Source: Candidatus Acetothermia bacterium (GTDB lineage Bacteria > Bipolaricaulota > Bipolaricaulia > RBG-16-55-9). From it: 64,000 bases of DNA. Shown one piece after another: positions 44,496 through 52,172 of this stretch. Below the pieces are notes generated by a model. The model ran no database searches and was not told where the DNA came from. It was given only the letters and a program-made list of their open reading frames with translations. The DNA lies in contig JACQCZ010000014.1 in assembly GCA_016201405.1 (NCBI GenBank), positions 356,631 through 420,630 on the forward strand, written 5' to 3'. The first letter of the stretch is position 1, and every line of letters begins with the position of its first letter. Position numbers and translations under genes: made by a program.

Positions 44496-44574
44496 TCTGT
44501 CGAAATGGTGAACATATTACTCTGGAATTAACGAAACATTCCCTCCAGAATTTAAGGCATATACTCTACAGGAG

Positions 44575-44766
44575 ATGAGCGCAAAGAAGACTTCAAAGAA
44601 AGCATCAAAGCCAAAGAAGAAGACGAGCCCCCTGTCGCTCAAAGAATGGGAGAAGCTCATTCTTTCTGACTTTGATCATTGCCCGATCTGCGACAAAGAA
44701 TTTTCGATCAAGATTGGCTGCCGCAAAATCTGCAAGTGCGGTTATCAAGAGGGCTGCGAGGATTGA
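44575..44766 (+). CDS. Small basic zinc-ribbon protein
   Basis: Lys-rich N-terminus then CPICDKEF...CRKICKCGYQEGCED. Confidence 0.5.
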   Translation: MSAKKTSKKASKPKKKTSPLSLKEWEKLILSDFDHCPICDKEFSIKIGCRKICKCGYQEGCED

Positions 44767-44803
44767 AGATTTTAGACTTGACCTGCTCTAAAATACCACG
44801 TTC

Positions 44804-44879
44804 TGGTGGAGACGACCGGATTCGAACCGGCGACCTCTGCGTTGCGAACGCAGCGCTCTCCCAACTGAGCTACGCCCCC
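44804..44879 (-). tRNA. tRNA-Ala (anticodon CGC), CCA encoded
   Basis: GGGGGCGTAGCTCAGTTGGGAGAGCGCTGCGTTCGCAACGCAGAGGTCGCCGGTTCGAATCCGGTCGTCTCCACCA folds as a cloverleaf. Confidence 0.95.
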
Positions 44880-44890
44880 CGACTTCCGGG

Positions 44891-44965
44891 TGGCGGGGGT
44901 GGGACTCGAACCCACTACCTGTCGCTTATGAGACGACCGCTCTAAACCGAGTGAGCTACCCCGCC
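44891..44965 (-). tRNA. tRNA-Met (anticodon CAT), elongator-like, CCA not encoded
   Basis: GGCGGGGTAGCTCACTCGGTTTAGAGCGGTCGTCTCATAAGCGACAGGTAGTGGGTTCGAGTCCCACCCCCGCCA. Confidence 0.92.
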
Positions 44966-45123
44966 AAGCGAGTGCTGTAGCATACTCGACGATCAGCTTC
45001 CAGTCAACTGATCCCATGATTTCAACCACTCACGCAGTGCGCGTTGACATATGGTTTCCCTCTGACATACACTTCAAGAGAAATCTGCTAGGTCGTGGAA
45101 CTGAGGAGGGGTTCTACCATCTC

Positions 45124-46275
45124 ATGAAAAAAATTTTAATTTGCGCTTGCTTACTTATTCTGCTTAGTATGACTTTCTCGTACCCCAACAAAGCTCAATG
45201 TAAACAATGTGTGAGCCCCATTTATACATCGACTAGCCTAGATGGCCAATTGATGGGACTACAAACGGCGAGTGATTTGACCATTAATGGCTTGTGGAAG
45301 CCAGACATTGCCTTTGCCTTTCCAACCGACTTTAGCTTCCGCACTATCCGCTATCGGCTCGGCTTGGGCGTCAATACGGGCTACACCTTTCCAGTCATTG
45401 AGCAGCGGATAGGCAACTACAGCCTTTCGTACATCGACTGGTTCTCCAGCCCAGTCCTAGGACGAGGGGGCCAGCGAGGTCTGGAGTCAAGCTTTGACTT
45501 TGGGGAGACGCACTACACTGGGTTCTTAGGAGATCTCTGGCCGACAGATACCCGTGATAGTTTTATACCTGCCGCATTCTTTGGCAGTGACGCCTCGCAT
45601 TCCGTTGATCTTCCGTATGGCTGGAGACTGAGCGCATCTTCAGAGAGCGTGATGGGTCTTGTGCTGCCGCCGGGAACAAGCGGTCTATCGCAGTCATTCA
45701 ATGCTCTTTTCGAGGCGCTTAAAGCTCAAACATCTGAAAATACATTTCGCTCTGCCGACTACACAGTCAGTCTCAGCCTCGAAGGCTTTCGGCTGAGCGG
45801 CCAGTTTGGGATGCTCCAGAACGAAGCGCATCTCAAAGGCTTTGAGTTTCTCTCAGGTGTCAGCGGAATCTCCCAGTCCCTGCATGGCAATCAGTATTGG
45901 AATTTTACGATTGAGCGAGTCTACACTATGTACCAGACGTCAATCCCCTTAACCCTGCCAGCACAATTTCAAGCCTTTCCATTTATTCCACAGGCGATTC
46001 CGGTCAAGCTGGAAGGACGGCTCTTCTTTCAGGGGGGCTCAGCCACCCATGAAGTCGAGGCATCCCCTCAGTGTGGCGGGCAAGGATCGGCCGATGCATG
46101 GCTTCTCTGCGGCCCAAGAGCGAGCGATGATGGGACTAAGCCCGTCTTGGAGACCGATAGGCTCTTTAGCTGGGGAATCTCCACGACTCTGTATGTCTAC
46201 ACGTTTAATGTTCGCGCAGAGATGATCTTTACGCAAGATGGCGAGACGAAGTTCAATTTCAATTTTAGCTACTAA
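45124..46275 (+). CDS. Hypothetical exported protein
   Basis: Signal peptide MKKILICACLLILLSMTFSYP; aromatic, alternating C-terminus. Confidence 0.6.
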   Translation: MKKILICACLLILLSMTFSYPNKAQCKQCVSPIYTSTSLDGQLMGLQTASDLTINGLWKPDIAFAFPTDFSFRTIRYRLGLGVNTGYTFPVIEQRIGNYSLSYIDWFSSPVLGRGGQRGLESSFDFGETHYTGFLGDLWPTDTRDSFIPAAFFGSDASHSVDLPYGWRLSASSESVMGLVLPPGTSGLSQSFNALFEALKAQTSENTFRSADYTVSLSLEGFRLSGQFGMLQNEAHLKGFEFLSGVSGISQSLHGNQYWNFTIERVYTMYQTSIPLTLPAQFQAFPFIPQAIPVKLEGRLFFQGGSATHEVEASPQCGGQGSADAWLLCGPRASDDGTKPVLETDRLFSWGISTTLYVYTFNVRAEMIFTQDGETKFNFNFSY

Positions 46276-46300
46276 TTTCATGGGGAGGGATTGGCTCACG

Positions 46301-49102
46301 ATGATTCGGTTCAAGCATATTTTATTCATCGCACTATTTTTACTGCCAGGGGTTGTACAAAACACAGATGCCCAGATCTTTGGTATACAAGTCGATCCCG
46401 CGCTGCAATGGCAGACTCTCACCACGGAGCACTTTAGAATTCATTTTCACCAGGGTCTTGAAGATGTCTCGTACGAAGTTGCCAGCATAGCCGAAGAGGC
46501 ATATACAAGCCTCGCTAAAGAATTTGGCCAGGCCCCAAAGACATTAGACCTCGTCTTAATTGACTCATTTGATTTTTCCAATGGATCCTCGAATCCCATT
46601 TATGGCGAAGTGATCTTGATCCCAAGCGCGACCCGGTTATCGGACTGGGCCAACGTGCGGCTTGACTCCTGGTGGCGAATGCTCATCTTCCATGAGCTGG
46701 TCCATGCTATTGAGCTTGACATGACCCAAGGAGTCCCACAAATCCTAAGAAACATCTTTGGCAAGATCAGCGTTCCCAATCTCATCAAGCCCATTCCATT
46801 CATCGAAGGGCTGGCGGTCTATGAGAAGTACAAGAATCTGGGCGAATCCCGATTCAATGACTCTCACACCCGCATGATTCTTCGACAGATGGTGCTGGAT
46901 AACAACATTCCCAGCTTTGATGAGATCAAACAGTACTACTCAAGAACAGAATGGCCAACCGACGGATTTTTGGTCTACAACTTCGGCTCCTGGCTGATAG
47001 ACTATATCGAAGAGACCTATGGCAAGGATGCGCTCGCTCGGTTTGATCGCGTCAATTCTGGTAATTTGATGAACGTCTTCTTCTTCTCCGATCTCAATGA
47101 GACAATCAAGAAGGCGTTCAATGTCTCTGCCGATGATCTCTATACCGGGTTCCGAGCATGGCTCAAAGATCAATTCTCCGGTGAGATAATCAAGCTTCAG
47201 CAAGAAAAATTGACGACTCCCGTTCAGATAACGTCATTGGGCTTCATTACTGGAGAGCCGTCATGGTCACCGGATGGCAAGTGGATCGCTTACACGCACT
47301 CGGATCCAGGCCGAAGAGATCTCCGGCTGATAACACTCAAGGGCGAGGAAGATCATGAGATCACAACGGGAGCGATCATCTCGCATCCGAGCTGGTCAGC
47401 TGACAATCTCTCGCTAGTCTATACCAAGCTTGACTATGACAGCCCCTATTATCTGCACAGTGACCTCTATCGCTATCATCTTGACACTCAGACCGAAGAG
47501 AGGCTGACCACAGGATCAAGAGCCTTCTTTGCCCGCTTCTCGCCGGATGGTAAGGGCATAGTCTTTGCACAAGATGTCGACCACGATGGAAGCACCGCGC
47601 TATCCCATCTTGATCTCCAGACTCGTGAGATTCAGGTTATTAAGAAATTCTCAGACGGCAATGGAATCATCCACTCATTCTCATTTTCGCCCGATGGAAG
47701 CAAGATCGCTCTCGCTCTGTTGGTACGGGGCGGCTATCAAGATATCTATGTACTGCCTGCTTCTGGTGGGGACTTGACGCCCGTCACTCAAGACAAAAAT
47801 CAAGATATGGACCCGGCTTGGACACCAGATGGGCAATATCTTCTCTTTAGTGGCGACGCAGACCGCGTCTACAATCTTTATGCCTTTCAGGTCAGCACAG
47901 GCTCTTTCTTCAAAGTGACGAATATGATGACGGGTGCCTTCACTCCAGCCATCTCACCCAAAGGCGATGCGGTAGCCTTTACCAGTTATGGAAGCAGAGG
48001 ATACGACATCGTTCAGATGCCGCTTGATTCGAGTACGTGGAAGACCGCGACTTTGCCTCGCGACACGATTCCGGCATGGAGTGGCTACGCGCCACACACT
48101 CAGTCCTCTCAGCCATATAATGCACTTTCCTATCTGATGCCCAAAGGCTGGTTCCCGGTTCCGACCAATACAGGAGCAAGCTTATTTGCCTTTGGAGCAG
48201 ACCCCCTCTTTCGCTTTATTTATAGTGGAGTAGCGGGCTGGGATTTTAAAGCCAACGTGCCAACGTACAATTTGTCATTGCAGCTCAATGCCAGCTTCCC
48301 GATCAATATCGAGCTCAGCCTGGCACCCGAAGGCATGAAGCAAGCCGTCAGCTTTAGCGTCCCTTTGGCTCTCTCTCTAACGGGTGGCCAGTCTTTGATG
48401 CTTGGATACGAAAGATCGAATCTAAAACCTCATCATGAGGATGACAAAGACGACAAAAAAGATGAAGATTCGAGTGACTTTGCCAATAAAGTGGTCCCGC
48501 TGACGCAGACTCTTCATCTGCAATATCTCTTCAATCATGTCCGCCATGATGATCTCTTTGCAGAACGTCTGAATATCACAACAGGTCTTGATCTCTGGAA
48601 CCGGGAAGGGAGCAATCAGTGGTACAAGCGCCTCATACTCGACTGGCACGAAGAGTTTCGCCTTCCTCTGTTGGATCTAAACACGCTCAGCACGCACCTC
48701 AAAGCAGGCTGGACCGATGGAACGCAAGCGACCGAAAAGTTCGAGCTTGGAGGCAGCTCAAGCTCGTTCCCGCTTCGAGGCTTTGATAAAAAGTCATTCA
48801 CGGGCAAGCAAGCGGTGACAGGGAGCTTTGAGTGGGCATCTTCTGTCATCTCAATTAAAAAAACCCTTGCTCACTGGCCCATCTTTATCAATGAATTGGG
48901 AGTCGACCTCTTCGCTGCCGCCGGCATGGCCGGTGACCAGCTCAACTTGAAAGAGATCCATGTAGGATTTGGTGTGGAGTTGACATTAACAACCACGATC
49001 AGCTATTTTGCCCAGGTTCAGTGGGTCTTCGGTGTTGCGCAAGGATTGGGTCAGCCCACTCCCAAATTCTATTTCAGCGTCAGCATCCCAGGTCTGCTCT
49101 AA
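46301..49102 (+). CDS. Secreted HExxH peptidase + TolB/PD40 beta-propeller + C-terminal outer-membrane barrel-like protein
   Basis: FHELVHAIELDM; repeated WSPDGKWIAYTHSDPG, FSPDGSKIALAL, WTPDGQYLLFSGD; barrel-like C-terminus ending FYFSVSIPGLL. Confidence 0.8.
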   Translation: MIRFKHILFIALFLLPGVVQNTDAQIFGIQVDPALQWQTLTTEHFRIHFHQGLEDVSYEVASIAEEAYTSLAKEFGQAPKTLDLVLIDSFDFSNGSSNPIYGEVILIPSATRLSDWANVRLDSWWRMLIFHELVHAIELDMTQGVPQILRNIFGKISVPNLIKPIPFIEGLAVYEKYKNLGESRFNDSHTRMILRQMVLDNNIPSFDEIKQYYSRTEWPTDGFLVYNFGSWLIDYIEETYGKDALARFDRVNSGNLMNVFFFSDLNETIKKAFNVSADDLYTGFRAWLKDQFSGEIIKLQQEKLTTPVQITSLGFITGEPSWSPDGKWIAYTHSDPGRRDLRLITLKGEEDHEITTGAIISHPSWSADNLSLVYTKLDYDSPYYLHSDLYRYHLDTQTEERLTTGSRAFFARFSPDGKGIVFAQDVDHDGSTALSHLDLQTREIQVIKKFSDGNGIIHSFSFSPDGSKIALALLVRGGYQDIYVLPASGGDLTPVTQDKNQDMDPAWTPDGQYLLFSGDADRVYNLYAFQVSTGSFFKVTNMMTGAFTPAISPKGDAVAFTSYGSRGYDIVQMPLDSSTWKTATLPRDTIPAWSGYAPHTQSSQPYNALSYLMPKGWFPVPTNTGASLFAFGADPLFRFIYSGVAGWDFKANVPTYNLSLQLNASFPINIELSLAPEGMKQAVSFSVPLALSLTGGQSLMLGYERSNLKPHHEDDKDDKKDEDSSDFANKVVPLTQTLHLQYLFNHVRHDDLFAERLNITTGLDLWNREGSNQWYKRLILDWHEEFRLPLLDLNTLSTHLKAGWTDGTQATEKFELGGSSSSFPLRGFDKKSFTGKQAVTGSFEWASSVISIKKTLAHWPIFINELGVDLFAAAGMAGDQLNLKEIHVGFGVELTLTTTISYFAQVQWVFGVAQGLGQPTPKFYFSVSIPGLL

Positions 49103-49159
49103 AGCCGCTTCGGCCGTGGGTTGCTATTGAAACAGAATCGTCGATATACTGAGCCTGTC

Positions 49160-49741
49160 ATGCGTCTGACTTTAGCCAACATCATCACGCTCTTACGGCT
49201 TCTGCTTTTGGTCCCGGCCCTCTATTTTCTATTGAATGACCAGCGCTGGCTGGCACTCTCGTTCTTGGGTGCTGTTCTCCTTGGTGATATGTTGGACGGG
49301 GCATTGGCAAGGCTGCGCAATGAAGTGAGCGCTTTGGGTAAGGTCCTCGATCCCGCAGTAGACAAAATCGTCTTCGCCTCGGTAATGGCAACGCTGGTGG
49401 TACTAGGCGATCTTCATTGGATTACACTGGCGGCGTTTGTGCTGCTTCAGATTATTGTGGTTGTGGGTGCTATTCTCTGGTTCAAAGAGGAGAAGTCACC
49501 GCCTTCTGCCCGTCCGCTGGGGAAAATAGCTTCATTTTTGTTGTCAGCGGGCCTTCTGATGGCCATCTTGCATCCAGTCTTTCACATATTTTACTACAAC
49601 TGGGTGGTCTATGGCGGCATGATTCTGATGTACGCGGCAGGATTTGATTATCTCATCAATCTCATTCATGTTCTTAAAGGCACCTCTCAAGAGAAGTCCC
49701 TGCGCAGTAAGCCAAAAATTCGGGCGGAAGAGGGGAGGTAA
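49160..49741 (+). CDS. CDP-alcohol phosphatidyltransferase (PgsA-like)
   Basis: DMLDGALARLRNEVSALGKVLDPAVD matches DxxDGxxARx8GxxxDxxxD. Confidence 0.9.
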   Translation: MRLTLANIITLLRLLLLVPALYFLLNDQRWLALSFLGAVLLGDMLDGALARLRNEVSALGKVLDPAVDKIVFASVMATLVVLGDLHWITLAAFVLLQIIVVVGAILWFKEEKSPPSARPLGKIASFLLSAGLLMAILHPVFHIFYYNWVVYGGMILMYAAGFDYLINLIHVLKGTSQEKSLRSKPKIRAEEGR

Positions 49742-50594
49742 ACTCCAGACTCTCTGTCGTGCGGGGGTGTCTGAATCGGAGCTTCCAGGCGTGAAGCATC
49801 ATGCGAGATGTGCCTTCAGGATCAAGTCTCTTCTTTCCATAAATCGAATCGCCCACCACATAATGATCAATGCCGGCCAGATGAACTCTGATTTGATGAG
49901 TGCGCCCCGTGATCGGCTTGACCAGCAACAATGATAGGTCTTCAATCTCTTTCAGAACTTCAAATTCGGTGATTGCCGACTTTCCGCCATGCAGTCTGAT
50001 CTTTCTATGTGGTGCATGCCGGAGATCCCTCCCAATGTCTGCCTCAATTCGGCCCATGCTCTCTTCAAAGCGTCCATGGACAAGAGCCAGATAACTCTTC
50101 TTCACCTGCCGCTCTTGAAATTGATCGGTAAGGGACTGCTGCGCAATGTCATTCTTGGCCAGCAAAATCACTCCGCTCGTCTCTTTGTCGAGTCGGTGAA
50201 CAACCCCTGGCCGCTCGGGGCTGCTTCCCTGAGAGAGCGGGCATTTGAGATAGAGCAGACCCTGAACGAGGGTGCCTTCCCCGTAACCGGCACCTGGGTG
50301 GACAACAAGACCGACTTGCTTATCGACCACGATCAAATCCTCGTCTTGGTAAATAATTTGCAGGGGAACTTCCATGGGCTTGAGAGACTCTCTTGGATCT
50401 GGAATCTCAATGACAACTTGATTGCCAGGCGTCAGCCGAGTGCTTGGCTTTGCAGTCTGTGCATTGATCAGCACACTTCCATCTTCTATCCAGTGTTGAA
50501 CACGGCTTCTTGAATATCCTCGAAGTTGAGCGGCCAGCCAGCGGTCAAGGCGCTCCTCTCCCACTTCTTCACCCACAATAAACTCATGTCTCAT
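49674..50594 (-). CDS. RluA/RluD-family pseudouridine synthase
   Basis: S4 domain EERLDRWLAAQLRGYSRSRVQHWIEDGSV; PGVVHRLDKETSGVILLAKND; GRTHQIRVHLAGI. Confidence 0.93.
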   Translation of the reverse strand: MRHEFIVGEEVGEERLDRWLAAQLRGYSRSRVQHWIEDGSVLINAQTAKPSTRLTPGNQVVIEIPDPRESLKPMEVPLQIIYQDEDLIVVDKQVGLVVHPGAGYGEGTLVQGLLYLKCPLSQGSSPERPGVVHRLDKETSGVILLAKNDIAQQSLTDQFQERQVKKSYLALVHGRFEESMGRIEADIGRDLRHAPHRKIRLHGGKSAITEFEVLKEIEDLSLLLVKPITGRTHQIRVHLAGIDHYVVGDSIYGKKRLDPEGTSRMMLHAWKLRFRHPRTTESLEFTSPLPPEFLAYCAGTSLERCL

Positions 50595-50685
50595 CTTGGA
50601 TCATTCTCCACTTTACCCATCTTTTCCCGATAGATACGGCGATTGCTGAACTCCGGGTTTCAAGTATAATGGATTCTGAAGTGAG

Positions 50686-51141
50686 ATGAGTCAGAGAGAT
50701 GAGCTTATGAGAATTGCTGAAGCCGTCGCCAAAGAGCAAGGTGTGGAGTTCTACTGGATCAAATACCAGAACTCTCCAGGCTATCAGCGGCTGCAGGTGT
50801 TGATTGATAAAGAGGGTGGCGTGAGCTTGAGCGATTGCGAGAGAGTGAGCCGAGCCTTGGGCGTCCAGTTTGACGGGCAGATTCATCATAGTTATGAACT
50901 AGAGGTATCGTCCCCAGGGATGGAGCGGCAGCTATTTATCGCCAGCCATTATCGTAGGGCCATTGGACAGACCATACAGATCAAGACATTCGCGCCTGTC
51001 AGTGGCCAAAAAGTCTGGAGTGGCCTTTTGACAGGCGTTCATGATGACCAAATCGATCTCCAGATCGCTCAGGGTCGGCTTGAGATTGCCATTGAGCAGA
51101 TCGCAAACGCGCACGTAACACCCAATTTCGACCTCTCTTAG
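50686..51141 (+). CDS. rimP: Ribosome maturation factor RimP
   Basis: LQVLIDKEGGVSLSDCERVSRALGVQFD, SYELEVSSPGMERQL. Confidence 0.9.
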   Translation: MSQRDELMRIAEAVAKEQGVEFYWIKYQNSPGYQRLQVLIDKEGGVSLSDCERVSRALGVQFDGQIHHSYELEVSSPGMERQLFIASHYRRAIGQTIQIKTFAPVSGQKVWSGLLTGVHDDQIDLQIAQGRLEIAIEQIANAHVTPNFDLS

Positions 51142-51173
51142 CGTCAAAGCCCCAAAGGAGCTGGGATGAAAAG

Positions 51174-52163
51174 ATGAACGTTGAATTCTTAGAGGCATTA
51201 GAAGAGATGGCCAAAGAAGAGGGCATTGAACGCGACGAGCTCTATGAGGCCGTCAACAAAGGCTTAGCCATTGCTTACATGGAAGAGTTTGGGGAGGCCA
51301 AAGACCTCCAGGTCGAGATTGACCGCACCTCTGGAGATATAAAAATCACGGCCGATGGAAACACGATTGAGCTAGACCTCTCTAAGCTCGGCCGCATCGC
51401 TACGCGCCGGGCTGAAGAGACGATCCGCCAGGAAATTGTCAAGCGCCGCAGGCTGATGATCTATCAGCGCTTTCAGACTCGCATTGGTGAGATTATCAAC
51501 GGGAGCATCCACCGCTTTGAAGGTCGAAGCGTTTGGATCAACCTGGGACAAGCCGAAGCCCTTCTTGGGGAAGATGATCGCATTCCAGGGGAGCATTACC
51601 GCCCGGGCCAGATGGTGCGAACGTACCTTTACGATGTCAAAGAGACACAGGGCGATCCACGAATTTACGTCTCACGCTCGCACAAAAATTTTGTCAAAAA
51701 GTTATTGGAGCTGGAAGTGCCTGAAATCGAAAAGAGATTGGTGGAAGTGGTGGCCATCGCCCGCGAGGCGGGGATTCGCACCAAGCTCGCTGTGCGCTCT
51801 CTCGTCCCTGAGATCGAGCCCGTCGGCACGTGCGTTGGCGCGGCAGGCTCCCGTGTGCGGGAGGTGGTCAAAGAGCTTTCGGGTGAAAAGATCGACATCA
51901 TCCGCTGGAGCGAAGATGTGCGTGAGCTGATCAAAAACAGCCTTGAGCCGGCCTCGGTCCTTCAGATTGATCTGGATCCAGAGAGGAAGAAGGCTGTCGT
52001 GCTCATTCCCCATGATGAGCTGAGTCTGGCCATCGGCAAGGGCGGCCAGAATGTCCGCCTCACCGCCAAGCTGACGGAATGGAGCATTGACGTAACGAGC
52101 CCAGAAGAGCTTAAGCAAAAGAACAAATCCTCTTCCACTTCTGAAGAGCCAGAAAAGAACTGA
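51174..52163 (+). CDS. nusA: Transcription termination/antitermination factor NusA
   Basis: FLEALEEMAKEEGIERDELYEAVNKGLAIAY, VGTCVGAAGSRVREVVKELSGEKIDIIRW, IGKGGQNVRLTAKLTEWSIDV. Confidence 0.95.
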   Translation: MNVEFLEALEEMAKEEGIERDELYEAVNKGLAIAYMEEFGEAKDLQVEIDRTSGDIKITADGNTIELDLSKLGRIATRRAEETIRQEIVKRRRLMIYQRFQTRIGEIINGSIHRFEGRSVWINLGQAEALLGEDDRIPGEHYRPGQMVRTYLYDVKETQGDPRIYVSRSHKNFVKKLLELEVPEIEKRLVEVVAIAREAGIRTKLAVRSLVPEIEPVGTCVGAAGSRVREVVKELSGEKIDIIRWSEDVRELIKNSLEPASVLQIDLDPERKKAVVLIPHDELSLAIGKGGQNVRLTAKLTEWSIDVTSPEELKQKNKSSSTSEEPEKN

Positions 52164-52172
52164 AGCCGTTCC

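Noticed and set aside
44772-45029. 85-aa minus-strand ORF (and the plus ORF 44679-44945)
   Set aside because: They translate through the two tRNA genes; typical spurious tRNA-derived peptides.
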